Shown: in pieces, positions 27,592 to 37,751 of the stretch
Layout: the number at the start of each line of letters is the position of its first letter
How positions within the stretch are numbered: the stretch's first letter is position 1
Assembly (NCBI RefSeq): GCF_009711345.1
Contig: NZ_SMMA01000061.1
Coordinates: 122,361-186,360, forward strand
DNA from: Pseudovibrio flavus
GTDB lineage: Bacteria > Pseudomonadota > Alphaproteobacteria > Rhizobiales > Stappiaceae
DNA length: 64,000 nt
Reading direction: 5' to 3'
Program-made: the position numbers and the translations under genes
The notes under the pieces: generated by a model
The model's database searches: none
The model's input: the letters and a program-made list of their open reading frames with translations, nothing else
Told to the model about the DNA's origin: nothing

Positions 27592-27646
27592 GCTGCCATC
27601 AATGCGCACCGAGGGAGCCGAACAGGCTCCGGATTGTGAGATTTAG

Positions 27647-27979
27647 ATGGATAAGATCAGGAAGGCCAAGTTCAACATTGGCCAAGTGGTCCGACACCGA
27701 GTCTATCCATTTCGGGGCGTCATCTACGATGTGGACCCAACCTACGACAACACTGAGGAGTGGTGGGAAGCCATACCGGAGGACGTAAGACCAGAACGGG
27801 ATCAGCCGTTCTATCATCTGCTTGCAGAAAACGATGAGACAGAATACGTCGCCTACGTTTCCGAGCAGAATCTGGTTACTGACGAGAGCGGGGATCCCCT
27901 TCGCAACTCGCAGGTAGATGAAGTTTTTGACGAGGACGAGAACGGCCAATTCGTGGCACGTGATATTGATCTTCACTAG
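27647..27979 (+). CDS. hspQ: HspQ (YccV-like hemimethylated-DNA-binding domain protein)
   Basis: A 110-residue protein of the HspQ/YccV family. The N-terminal part KFNIGQVVRHRVYPFRGVIYDVDP, the EEWWEAIP block at about 37-44 and QPFYHLLAEN near 53-62 are the family's conserved pieces, with YVSEQNL near residue 70. In E. coli HspQ helps specific proteolysis by Lon and was first reported to bind hemimethylated oriC DNA. The C-terminal 20 residues are acidic. The gene has its own promoter and a shared terminator, so it is a single-gene unit. Confidence 0.92.
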   Translation: MDKIRKAKFNIGQVVRHRVYPFRGVIYDVDPTYDNTEEWWEAIPEDVRPERDQPFYHLLAENDETEYVAYVSEQNLVTDESGDPLRNSQVDEVFDEDENGQFVARDIDLH

Positions 27980-28006
27980 GACACGCCACTAGGCTCGGCA
28001 TGGAAT

Positions 28007-28047
28007 AAAAAAACGCCGCCTTTCTTGGGAAAGGCGGCGTTTTTTGT
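28007..28047. terminator. Bidirectional terminator between hspQ and the IalB-family gene
   Basis: A ten-pair stem (GCCGCCTTTC with GAAAGGCGGC, TTGG loop) is flanked by A-run and T-run on both sides, so it ends the convergent hspQ and IalB-family transcripts. Confidence 0.92.
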
Positions 28048-28090
28048 ATCAAGTGATGAAGCAGAACAGGTTCTGCTCCATCCAAAATGA

Positions 28091-28699
28091 TTAGTTAGCT
28101 TTGCGCTGCTGCTCGATCAGGCGCTGACGTGCTTCGTCTGCGCGCTTCTGCAGTTCGCTCTGCAGCTGTTCCTGCTTTGCCTGCAGTTCTTCCGGCTTGA
28201 TAGGCGCACCGTCATAAACGCGGGTAAAGCCGGTCAAAGTCATGTCAAATGGACGTGCTTTGCCCTGCTGGTTCAATGTAGTGATAACCAGCTTACCGCC
28301 TTTTTTCAGGCTACCGATAAACTCGTCGTCAATTACCAATTCTGCAATACAAGCGTTCGGGAAGCAGATGGTGTACTTCGCTTCTTTCTGCTGTGCTGCA
28401 TCAACCTGTACGCGAAGGCCCGGCTGAATGAGCATTCCCGGAGGAACAGCAATGTGCAGAAGCTTGCGGGATTCACCGGTTACTTCACGAATAACAGCCT
28501 GAGCGAGGAACTGACCGGTGTCGGTGCGAAGTTCCTGAGTGATCAGGCAATATTCTTTTTTGGTTTTCGGATCGGTATTGCAAACTTTTACCCAAGCATC
28601 CTCAGGAGCAGCCTGTGCAAGAGCCGCGCCGGAAAACCCGATGCCAGCCATAGCTGCAACCGCTCCACCGATGAGCATGCGCTTCAAAATATTGGCCAT
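28091..28699 (-). CDS. Invasion-associated locus B (IalB) family protein
   Basis: A 202-residue exported protein of the IalB family, common in alphaproteobacteria and named from Bartonella. A signal peptide covers about residues 1-28 (ending GAALAQA). The IalB domain follows, with WVKVCNTDPKTKKEYCLITQE around 36-56, IRVQV-like strands and YTICFPNACIAELVIDDEF near 110-128, where the two cysteines probably form a disulfide. The last 40 residues are rich in Glu, Gln and Arg and look like a coiled coil. Its role outside Bartonella is not established. Confidence 0.88.
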   Translation of the reverse strand: MANILKRMLIGGAVAAMAGIGFSGAALAQAAPEDAWVKVCNTDPKTKKEYCLITQELRTDTGQFLAQAVIREVTGESRKLLHIAVPPGMLIQPGLRVQVDAAQQKEAKYTICFPNACIAELVIDDEFIGSLKKGGKLVITTLNQQGKARPFDMTLTGFTRVYDGAPIKPEELQAKQEQLQSELQKRADEARQRLIEQQRKAN

Positions 28700-29017
28700 T
28701 CCAAATTCCTTCAGTTGTGGACCCCGTAGGCGGTTGGAGCGCCCTCTTTTGACCCGTTAAATATTGGTGAGAATTATTATCGGACGTAAGACGACCTTCA
28801 AGCGGCCGCAATGTTTTTTTACAGTCCGCGTCCAATTACCCCTAGGATAAAACCTCACCCAATGGATTATGCCAGTTGTGACTTGTTTAAACAGGTATGA
28901 AGAAAATATCTAGCTGTAGAATTAGAAGGGCGCAGGAATTTTCCAAAGCAACGTTTACTGCCCCCCGCGAGAATCGTATTAATGGAATCGGCGTTGGGTG
29001 CCCTAGGAGAATTTCTA

Positions 29018-30883
29018 ATGTATTTATTACCTAAAGAGACTTTTATTTTGCGCAAAAGACTCGTTTCGACACTAACGGTACTTGCTTCAATAACCGCTTC
29101 CATACCCGCAGTAATTGCAGATGATAGTGTGCCGTGGAAACACGGTATTGCCATGCACGGGGAGCCGCAGCTTCCTGCTGATTTTGCTCACCTGCCCTAT
29201 GCCAACCCCGAGGCACCGAAGGGCGGTCGCCTGAGTCTTGGCGTTCAAGGTACATACGACAGCCTTAACCAGTTCATTTTGAAGGGTGCTTGGACCTCCG
29301 CGCGCGGCATGAAAGAGCGCGTTATGGGCAGCAATATCTTCGAGAGCCTTCTCCTGCGCTCGAATGATGAAGCCTTTACCCTCTACGCCCATCTTGCCGA
29401 AGCTGTCCGCATGCCGGACGAGCGTAACTGGATCGAATTCCGCCTGAACCCGGCTGCCAAGTTCTCCGATGGCACGCCCGTAACCGTTGAAGACATTATC
29501 TTTTCTCTGGAAACGATCCGCGACAAAGGCCGCCCGCCCTATGCCCGTTGGTACGGCAAAATCACAGAATTCGAGCGCACCGGCGACCGTTCTTTGAAGC
29601 TCCACTTCAAAGATGGTAGCGACCGTGAACTTCCGCTGCTCATTTCTCTGGCACCAATCCTGTCAAAAGCAGCAACAAACGTTGAAACCTTTGACCAAAG
29701 CACGCTCACACCGCCGCTTGGCACAGGGCCTTACACCTTCTCTGAAATCGATCCGGGCCGCCGCGTTATCTATAAGCGCAACCCAGATTACTGGGGTAAA
29801 GACCTTCCTGTAAAAGTCGGTTTCGATAACTTTGACGAAATCTCCATCGACTATTTCCGCGATCAGAACGCTCTACAGGAAGCTTTCAAGAAAGGTGACG
29901 TGGAAGCGCTTCAGTTCGGCAATCCGGCTCGCTGGGAAACCGGCTTCGATTTTCCTGCATTCAATGAAGGTAAGGTCATTAAGGACGAGTTCGTTAAGGG
30001 CACCCCTGCGCCGATGCTTGGCATCGCCTTTAACACCCGCAAGGACCAGTTCGAAGACAAGCGGGTGCGTAAAGCTCTCGGCATGCTGCTGGACTTTGAC
30101 TTCGTAAACCGCACCCTATTCCGCGGTCTCTACACCCGCACGGCAGGATACTGGGACAACTCTGAGCTCTCTTCCATTGGCAAGCCTGCCAGTGAAAAGG
30201 AAAAAGCCCTGCTTGCTCCATTTGAAGGCGTTGTGGATGCTGACGTAATGGACGGCACTTGGCGTCCTTCCGCGGCAGACGGCTCCGGCAGAGATCGTAA
30301 GGCGCTTCGGGGTGCACTGGATCTGCTGAAACAGGCAGGCTACGAACTGCGCGACCGTCAGCTGATCAACACGGAAACCGGCGAACAACTTTCATTCGAG
30401 CTTCTCGTACGCACGCAGGATGAAGAACGCGTCGCCCTTGCTCTACAGCGCACCACCGAACTCGTTGGCATTAACATGTCGGTGCGCAACGTGGATGCCT
30501 CTCAGTTTGAAGAGCGCCGCTTCAAATTCGACTTCGACGCATTGTTCAACAGCTGGTACGCTTCTCTCTCCCCTGGAGGAGAACAGTATGCTCGCTGGTC
30601 TATGAGCGCTGCTGACAAGGAAGGCTCCCGCAACATCGTTGGTGCGAAAGAACCTGCTATCGATGCCTTGATCGATGCAATGGTGGGCGCACGGTCTAGA
30701 GAGGACTTTGTTGCTGCAGTTCGTGCCTTTGATCGCGTGCTCATTTCCGGCGCCTATGCGATTCCGCTCTACCATGTGTCAAATGAGTGGGTTGGACGTT
30801 GGAACACAGTCTCCCACCCTGAAAAGTCCCCAGTATACGGGCACCAATTTGACGCTTGGTGGGATAGCAGCTTGAAAAACTAA
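29018..30883 (+). CDS. Extracellular solute-binding protein, family 5 (YejA-like)
   Basis: A 621-residue periplasmic peptide-binding protein similar to YejA, the receptor of the YejABEF peptide/microcin C importer. I chose the ATG at 29018, which has AGGAGA seven bases before it and gives a signal peptide ending near IPAVIADD. The block HGIAMHGEPQLPADF with PYANPEAPKGGRL is diagnostic for this branch, and PLGTGPYTF and NPDYWGKDLP are family 5 marks. No permease or ATPase gene follows; an intrinsic terminator does. It is therefore an orphan receptor that must share a permease encoded elsewhere. Confidence 0.9.
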   Translation: MYLLPKETFILRKRLVSTLTVLASITASIPAVIADDSVPWKHGIAMHGEPQLPADFAHLPYANPEAPKGGRLSLGVQGTYDSLNQFILKGAWTSARGMKERVMGSNIFESLLLRSNDEAFTLYAHLAEAVRMPDERNWIEFRLNPAAKFSDGTPVTVEDIIFSLETIRDKGRPPYARWYGKITEFERTGDRSLKLHFKDGSDRELPLLISLAPILSKAATNVETFDQSTLTPPLGTGPYTFSEIDPGRRVIYKRNPDYWGKDLPVKVGFDNFDEISIDYFRDQNALQEAFKKGDVEALQFGNPARWETGFDFPAFNEGKVIKDEFVKGTPAPMLGIAFNTRKDQFEDKRVRKALGMLLDFDFVNRTLFRGLYTRTAGYWDNSELSSIGKPASEKEKALLAPFEGVVDADVMDGTWRPSAADGSGRDRKALRGALDLLKQAGYELRDRQLINTETGEQLSFELLVRTQDEERVALALQRTTELVGINMSVRNVDASQFEERRFKFDFDALFNSWYASLSPGGEQYARWSMSAADKEGSRNIVGAKEPAIDALIDAMVGARSREDFVAAVRAFDRVLISGAYAIPLYHVSNEWVGRWNTVSHPEKSPVYGHQFDAWWDSSLKN

Positions 30884-30914
30884 ACGGTTTTAAGGGTATC
30901 CTTAATAGAGAAGT

Positions 30915-30947
30915 ACCGCTGATCTCATTTGGTCAGCGGTATTTTTT
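30915..30947 (+). terminator. Intrinsic terminator of the YejA-like gene
   Basis: ACCGCTGA at 30915-30922 and TCAGCGGT at 30933-30940 form an eight-pair stem followed by ATTTTTT. Confidence 0.9.
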
Positions 30948-31321
30948 CATCTATCACCCTCTAAGAAATTTCCGCACCCAATACTTTTCCACCACTAATA
31001 TCTTACATTGGAACTCTAATATATCTAAAAATAATCGATTATTTCCCACGCAGAACCAATCGATAAACCCTATATACTTCAGTCACCTAACAGAATTTAC
31101 ATAGATTACGCTATGTAACTTCCTTGCAGATACCTTCGTTTTTTCCCACCAAGTTATCCCTAGGCAGCCACTGCAAGGCAGTAAAACGGGAGGAAATATG
31201 CGCCAAACAAAGCCCAAGGGTTGTCTGCGAAGGGAATTTGCACCTACATGGTGAAATAGTCAGCACGAACGCATGTGCTTTCTAAATCGCTTAAAAAATA
31301 ATCGCAGCCCAGCAAGGACCA
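30948..31321. other. AT-rich gap with an inverted repeat and a short ORF
   Basis: The 438 bases between the YejA-like gene and the receiver/GGDEF-like gene contain little protein-coding potential. After the terminator the DNA is unusually AT-rich up to about 31130. A perfect eight-base inverted repeat (TTACATAG, six-base spacer, CTATGTAA) lies at 31097-31118 and would suit a dimeric regulator. A short ORF with a strong ribosome binding site follows at 31198. Confidence 0.5.
31198..31254 (+). CDS. Candidate 18-residue peptide ORF with strong ribosome binding site
   Basis: ATG at 31198 is preceded by GGGAGG at an optimal distance, one of the strongest ribosome binding sites in the window, yet the frame stops after 18 codons (MRQTKPKGCLRREFAPTW). 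The peptide is basic and has one cysteine. It ends 67 bases before the next gene, so it could be a leader peptide or a small protein. It is not repeat-rich in one amino acid as attenuation leaders are. Evidence for translation is only the start signal. Confidence 0.3.
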   Translation: MRQTKPKGCLRREFAPTW

Positions 31322-32560
31322 ATGACCAGCGCATTCCAACCAGAAAGCGACCTGCAACTGCAAAGCACCTACGGCAAAATTTTGCTGCTCTCCCCTATGA
31401 ATGGGGCAGTTCATGATTTGCTTGCGCCATTGGCTGAGCTTTCTGATCGTCTGGTTATTATCAAGAGCGAAGAACAGTTTCATCAGGAAGTATCAATCTC
31501 TGATGTTCTGCCGGTCTGTCTTATTTTGCCATGGCAACCGGTAAATCCGCCTGAGCTTGTGGGCCTGCTAGATGCTGTACAAAACTATCGCCGCAGCGCT
31601 GCCGGTGAAATTCCGCTACTGGTTGTGACCAGCGGCAACGTTCCAGTTCCGTTGCATCTCAAGCCAAGCGCAACCGTTTCCGACAGCATTCCGCCCGACG
31701 TACTCATTCCGCGCCTTGCGAGCCTGCGCCGATTGGCCAACCGTTCGGAAGAAGCACGAGTACGCCGTAAGCTCTTCGGGCCTCTTCCTGACTATAAGGA
31801 AGCAATGCACCCGATCCAAACATCAGGCCTGCTAGTGGCTGGTCTTGGTCGGTACTTTGCCAAGGTGCAAGACATCTCATCCATGCCGGTGGACATTATC
31901 GGCGCGTTTACGCCGGAAATGGTCGAAAGCTATTTGGCGGAGCGCAGCTTCGAGGCAATTCTTCTCGATTACCCTGTGTGGGACGCTCAAGACCAGTTAC
32001 TTCGCCTTCGCGCAGACCCGCGCTATTTCAATGTTCCGATTATCGCACACGCTCAAACACCAGAAGATGCAGCAGTGCTTTATGGCGCTGGGGCAACAGA
32101 CGTACTTATGGGCGAGGTAAGCGAAAAAGCGCTATCCGGTCATCTTCTTTCCGCCCTACGTGCAGGTCGTCGCCAACGGCTGACGGATGTCATTCTCACA
32201 GTTTCAAGTCGCTGGCTTTCCCGCAATAACACCGGCGGCCTTGTTCCTGAGGAAGTGTTCAGCCACTACATGCGCCTGCTGGAAGAATCCACCACAGCCC
32301 GCGGTGAGGCCATATACCGGCTTGACCTTCTGGAGTTGATTTCACGCTTTACCGGAAACAACGCCGAGATCCTGAAAGCCAACAAAGACGCATGGTCGGG
32401 AACCGTGCTTTCCATCGCAATGGCGGTTTGCAGGGATGAAGACTTTGTTGCCGATGTAGAAGGCCATGGGCCCGTTGCCATATTGCGCAGCAAAAAGGGT
32501 CTGGAACAGCTTTCAAACCGCATCATGGTTATGGTTCGCACAACTGGGCTTGGAACGTAA
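31322..32560 (+). CDS. Tandem receiver-like protein with degenerate GGDEF-like C-terminus (PopA/PleD-like layout)
   Basis: A 412-residue cytoplasmic protein. Residues about 18-140 and 165-290 each follow the alternating pattern of a response-regulator receiver. In the second, AILLDYPVWD carries an aspartate at the phosphorylation position, but the usual Thr/Ser and Lys are replaced (IIAHAQ, DVLMGE). The last 120 residues fit the fold pattern of a GGDEF domain, with GHGPVAIL where GGDEF would be, so cyclase activity is not expected. This order is that of PleD and of the inactive c-di-GMP receptor PopA. Assignment is by pattern only. AAGGA precedes the ATG closely. No kinase gene is nearby. Confidence 0.55.
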   Translation: MTSAFQPESDLQLQSTYGKILLLSPMNGAVHDLLAPLAELSDRLVIIKSEEQFHQEVSISDVLPVCLILPWQPVNPPELVGLLDAVQNYRRSAAGEIPLLVVTSGNVPVPLHLKPSATVSDSIPPDVLIPRLASLRRLANRSEEARVRRKLFGPLPDYKEAMHPIQTSGLLVAGLGRYFAKVQDISSMPVDIIGAFTPEMVESYLAERSFEAILLDYPVWDAQDQLLRLRADPRYFNVPIIAHAQTPEDAAVLYGAGATDVLMGEVSEKALSGHLLSALRAGRRQRLTDVILTVSSRWLSRNNTGGLVPEEVFSHYMRLLEESTTARGEAIYRLDLLELISRFTGNNAEILKANKDAWSGTVLSIAMAVCRDEDFVADVEGHGPVAILRSKKGLEQLSNRIMVMVRTTGLGT

Positions 32561-32664
32561 AAGCACCTTTTCCGCCCTTAAGGTCTTCCACAACAACTGG
32601 ATTATGCAGATCGCCTCTCCTATTGTACTGGCTTAATTGAGAGTGCGTTTATTGCAAGGCCAAG

Positions 32665-33321
32665 ATGTCCAAACCTGAACCAATTGAAGTTGCAGTCATT
32701 TCCGATGTTATGTGCCCTTGGTGTTTCATCGGTGAGAAAAACCTGAAAGCTGCCTTAAACCTTCTTCCCAGCATACCTGTGCGCGTAAAATGGCTTCCCT
32801 TTCAGCTTGATGGAACGCTGCCACCGGAAGGTAAAGACCGTCAGCAGTATCTGGAAGATAAGTTTGGAGGCGCAGAAGCGGCACAAAGCGTTTATGCCAA
32901 CATTAAGAAAGCAGGTTTAAGCGCAGGCATCGATTTTGCCTTCGACAAGATCACTCGTTCACCAAACACATTGAACATCCACCGCGTTATAAAGTGGGCT
33001 GAAGAGCTGGGCTTACAAAGCGCTGTCGTTGAAGCGTTCTTCAAGGCCTACTTTTTGGAAGGCAAAGACCTCACGAAGCTGGAAGTGATTGCCGAGACCG
33101 CCGCATCCGGTGGAATGAACCAGCGCATCGTTGCTGATCGCCTCAATACTGATGAAGATATTCAAACCGTCAAACAGATGATCAATGAAGCCCACAATAT
33201 GGGCGTTTCAGGCGTACCGTTCTTCGTGATCGATCAGCGTTTTGCTCTTTCAGGCGCACAGCCGGCGGAAACACTTGCAGCTGCAATCCAGCACGCTGAC
33301 ACAACACGCGCGGCAAGCTAG
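32665..33321 (+). CDS. DsbA-family oxidoreductase (FrnE-like)
   Basis: A 218-residue thioredoxin-fold protein of the DsbA/FrnE group. The redox site CPWC lies at about residues 17-20 within SDVMCPWCFIGEKNL, and the cis-proline loop is GVSGVPFFVID near residue 185. No signal peptide is present, so unlike DsbA it should work in the cytoplasm. RSPNTLNIHRVIKWA near residues 93-107 is typical of the FrnE branch. A bidirectional terminator follows, shared with enolase. Confidence 0.88.
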   Translation: MSKPEPIEVAVISDVMCPWCFIGEKNLKAALNLLPSIPVRVKWLPFQLDGTLPPEGKDRQQYLEDKFGGAEAAQSVYANIKKAGLSAGIDFAFDKITRSPNTLNIHRVIKWAEELGLQSAVVEAFFKAYFLEGKDLTKLEVIAETAASGGMNQRIVADRLNTDEDIQTVKQMINEAHNMGVSGVPFFVIDQRFALSGAQPAETLAAAIQHADTTRAAS

Positions 33322-33350
33322 AGCCAGCAAGAATAGCTAGCTCTTAATAC

Positions 33351-33380
33351 AAAAAAGCCCGGTCAATGACCGGGCTTTTC
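33351..33380. terminator. Bidirectional terminator between the DsbA-family gene and eno
   Basis: GCCCGGTC and GACCGGGC form the stem with an AAT loop. An A-run before and TTTT after make it usable in both directions by the two convergent genes. Confidence 0.92.
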
Positions 33381-33406
33381 CGTTAAGCTCAAAGAGCTTG
33401 AATTGC

Positions 33407-34744
<1,338 letters not shown>

Positions 34745-34871
34745 CTATGCAAAAGTGGAAGAGGCATAGGTTCTATCTCTTGTTGGTTACACCTCTTCAA
34801 CGATGCTTTTTTGTCGCACCCGACTATAATCTGATTGGTTCTACTTACCTAAGGCAAATAGCATTTACAGT

Positions 34872-35717
34872 TTATAGCGTGAACGTTGTCGATTTTGCGA
34901 CACGATCAAACTCTTGCAACCACTGAAGCAGTTCCTTCAAGCGGTGAAGAGGAATCATATTAGGTCCGTCAGACGGGGATTTGTCAGGATCGTTGTGGGT
35001 TTCAATGAAAAGACCACCAATACCAACAGCAATTGCAGCACGCGCAAGTACAGCTACAAACTCACGCTGACCGCCGGAGGAACCGCCCTGACCACCCGGC
35101 TGCTGAACGGAGTGGGTTGCATCAAACACAACCGGGGCGCCCATGGCTGCCATTGTCGGAAGCGCACGCATGTCAGACACCAAAGTGTTGTAACCAAAGC
35201 TTGCGCCACGCTCGCACAGCAGCACATTCGGGTTGCCGCTCTGCACGATCTTGTTCAGAACGTTCTGCATGTCCCATGGCGCAAGGAACTGGCCCTTCTT
35301 CACGTTTATTGTACGGCCAGTTTTGGCAGCAGCGATTAGAAGGTCTGTCTGACGGCAGAGGTATGCAGGAATTTGAAGAATATCGACGGTTTCAGCAACC
35401 GGAGCGCACTGGTGCGGCTCATGCACATCGGTGATGACCGGAAGGCCGTACTTTTCTTTAATTTCAGCAAAGACCGGCATTGCGCCATCAAAACCGATAC
35501 CGCGACCGCCGCCAAGGCTGGTACGGTTTGCCTTATCAAAGGAAGCTTTGAATACGTATCCAATGCCCAGTTCATCGGTAATTTCTTTTACCGCATGAGC
35601 CATCTCCAGCGCATGATCGCGGGATTCCATCTGACATGGACCGGCAATCAGGGAAAATGGCTTACTATTCGAAAAGACAGCTTTGCCTACAGTGACTTCT
35701 GCATTTGGCTTGGACAT
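34872..35717 (-). CDS. kdsA: 3-deoxy-8-phosphooctulonate synthase
   Basis: KDO-8-phosphate synthase, 281 residues, which condenses arabinose 5-phosphate with phosphoenolpyruvate for the LPS core. Typical stretches are [18 protein letters not shown] near residues 23-40, [12 protein letters not shown] near 56-67, [17 protein letters not shown] near 110-126 and [16 protein letters not shown] near 197-212. [18 protein letters not shown] lies close to the end. It follows the end of the cysNC terminator and precedes eno. Confidence 0.96.
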   Translation of the reverse strand: MSKPNAEVTVGKAVFSNSKPFSLIAGPCQMESRDHALEMAHAVKEITDELGIGYVFKASFDKANRTSLGGGRGIGFDGAMPVFAEIKEKYGLPVITDVHEPHQCAPVAETVDILQIPAYLCRQTDLLIAAAKTGRTINVKKGQFLAPWDMQNVLNKIVQSGNPNVLLCERGASFGYNTLVSDMRALPTMAAMGAPVVFDATHSVQQPGGQGGSSGGQREFVAVLARAAIAVGIGGLFIETHNDPDKSPSDGPNMIPLHRLKELLQWLQEFDRVAKSTTFTL

Positions 35718-35774
35718 AGATTAGAACCCGTTCGTGAGCGGTTTGTTTCGACTATGGAAATAGGCCGTTAGACT

Positions 35775-35807
35775 AAAAAAAACAAGGGGCAGCCTAGGCC
35801 GCCCCTT
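35775..35807 (-). terminator. Intrinsic terminator of the cysQ-cysD-cysNC unit
   Basis: On the minus strand AAGGGGCGGCC and GGCTGCCCCTT (one G-T pair) make an 11-pair stem with a two-base loop, followed by GTTTTTTTT. It lies 34 bases after the cysNC stop. Confidence 0.92.
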
Positions 35808-35840
35808 AAATGAAGGAGGAGTTCCGTCCACACCCTTGCC

Positions 35841-37751
35841 CTAGATAGCCGACAAGACACCGTCCTGTTGCAAACGTTCCAAGATCCTCTCAGCCAGTGC
35901 GTCTGGCGTAGCATCTTGGGTCGATATCGTGATCTCAGGTGCTTCAGGGGGCTCATAGGGGCTATCGAGACCGGTGAAGTTCTTGATCTCGCCAGCTAGT
36001 GCACGGGCATAAAGCCCCTTGGGGTCTCGCTTGGCGCAATCGTCAAAGGGCGTATCGACATAAACCTCGTAGAACTCGCCCTCTTCCATTAGCTCACGAG
36101 CCATCTGTCGCTCTGCTTTAAATGGAGAGATGAAAGACACGAGAGTTATGACACCTGCATCAACGAAGAGCTTAGCCGTTTCAGCAACACGGCGGATGTT
36201 CTCCACGCGGTCAGCCTCTGTAAAGCCAAGGTCACGGTTCAAACCATGGCGAACGTTGTCACCATCCAGAATGTAGGTTTTCTTGCCAAGATCATGAAGC
36301 TTCTGTTCCAGAGCATTGGCAATGGTGGATTTACCGGAACCTGAAAGGCCGGTGAACCATAGAACCACAGGCTTTTGCCCCATCAACTGCGCACGGGCAG
36401 TTTTGTCTATGTTTAGAGCCTGTCGGTGCACATTGGTTGCGCGGCGAAGGCCAAACCAGATCAAGCCCGCTGCAACGGTCTCATTTGTCATACGGTCAAT
36501 GAGAATAAAGCTGCCGGTGTCTTTGTTTGCCTCATAGGGGTCAAAGGCAATCGGCTGCGCGGTAGAGAGGTTACAAAAGGCAATCTCGTTCAGGTCCAAC
36601 TGCTTGCCTGAGAGGTGTTCAAAGCTGTTGACGTCAATCTTGTGCTTTATCTCTGTCACGCTTGCCGTAACAGTGCGCCCTCCAATCTTGAGAATATACG
36701 GACGCCCAGCGTAGAGCGGCGTTTCAGACATCCAGATCAGATGGCTGGCAAATTGATCGCTCACCTCAGGACGGTTGTTTGCAGAGCCGAGTACATCGCC
36801 ACGAGAGATGTCCAGCTCGTCCTTTAGAGTAACAGTGACCGCTTGCCCCGGATGCGCTTCTTCCAGCTCCCCATCATAAGTCACAAGGCGCTCAACGATC
36901 GAAGTCTTGCCGGATGATGCGACCGCCAGCTGATCTCCTTTGCGGAGAATACCGCCCGATACGGTACCACTATATCCACGGAAGGTGTGGTCAGGCCGGT
37001 TCACCCACTGTACTGGAAACCTGATTGGGCCATTCATAGCCGCATCTTCGAAATCGACAGTTTCCAGATGCTCCATCAAGGTTGGTCCATCAAACCAACC
37101 AAGATTCAGACTTCGCGCTGATACGTTATCGCCAAAGCGCGCTGAAATCGGGATAGCGATGGAACTATCAAATTCAAAGGAAGCGATGAAAGCCTCAAAC
37201 TCAGCTTTGATCTCCTCGAAGCGAGCCTGATCGTAACCTGCAAGATCAATTTTATTCACGGCCAGCACAACATGCCGAACCCCAAGCAGGGAGGCTATAA
37301 ACGCATGCCTGCGTGTTTGCGTCAGCATACCTTTGCGAGCGTCAACCAGCAGAACAGCAAGGTCGGCTGTTGAAGCACCCGTTGCCATATTGCGCGTGTA
37401 CTGTTCGTGACCCGGTGTGTCCGCAACAATGAACTTACGTTTGTCCGTTGCAAAGAAGCGATAGGCCACGTCAATGGTAATGCCCTGCTCTCGCTCGGCT
37501 TCCAAACCATCCACCAGTAGAGCCAGATCGATATCTTCGCCAACAGTGCCGTGCTTTTTACTATCACGTTCAAGCGCTGAGAGCTGGTCTTCAAAAATCA
37601 GCTTGCTGTCATACAGCAGTCGTCCAATCAGTGTGGACTTGCCGTCATCGACACTGCCACAGGTAAGAAAACGCAGGAGGCCTTTGTTCTCCTGGGAGGC
37701 GATATAGCTACTAAATACCTCGCGGCCCTGAATACTCTCTACAAAACCCAT
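35841..37751 (-). CDS. cysNC: Bifunctional sulfate adenylyltransferase subunit 1 / adenylylsulfate kinase
   Basis: A 636-residue fusion of CysN and CysC. The CysN part (about 1-440) is a GTPase of the elongation-factor type, with P-loop GSVDDGKST at 32-40, DTPGHEQY and NKIDLAGYDQ. The CysC part starts near 450, with P-loop GLSGSGKST at 468-476 and DGDNVRHGLN after it. Together with CysD it makes APS from sulfate and ATP, then phosphorylates it to PAPS. The start overlaps the cysD stop by one base (TAATG). Fused forms are common in rhizobia (NodQ-like). Confidence 0.95.
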   Translation of the reverse strand: MGFVESIQGREVFSSYIASQENKGLLRFLTCGSVDDGKSTLIGRLLYDSKLIFEDQLSALERDSKKHGTVGEDIDLALLVDGLEAEREQGITIDVAYRFFATDKRKFIVADTPGHEQYTRNMATGASTADLAVLLVDARKGMLTQTRRHAFIASLLGVRHVVLAVNKIDLAGYDQARFEEIKAEFEAFIASFEFDSSIAIPISARFGDNVSARSLNLGWFDGPTLMEHLETVDFEDAAMNGPIRFPVQWVNRPDHTFRGYSGTVSGGILRKGDQLAVASSGKTSIVERLVTYDGELEEAHPGQAVTVTLKDELDISRGDVLGSANNRPEVSDQFASHLIWMSETPLYAGRPYILKIGGRTVTASVTEIKHKIDVNSFEHLSGKQLDLNEIAFCNLSTAQPIAFDPYEANKDTGSFILIDRMTNETVAAGLIWFGLRRATNVHRQALNIDKTARAQLMGQKPVVLWFTGLSGSGKSTIANALEQKLHDLGKKTYILDGDNVRHGLNRDLGFTEADRVENIRRVAETAKLFVDAGVITLVSFISPFKAERQMARELMEEGEFYEVYVDTPFDDCAKRDPKGLYARALAGEIKNFTGLDSPYEPPEAPEITISTQDATPDALAERILERLQQDGVLSAI

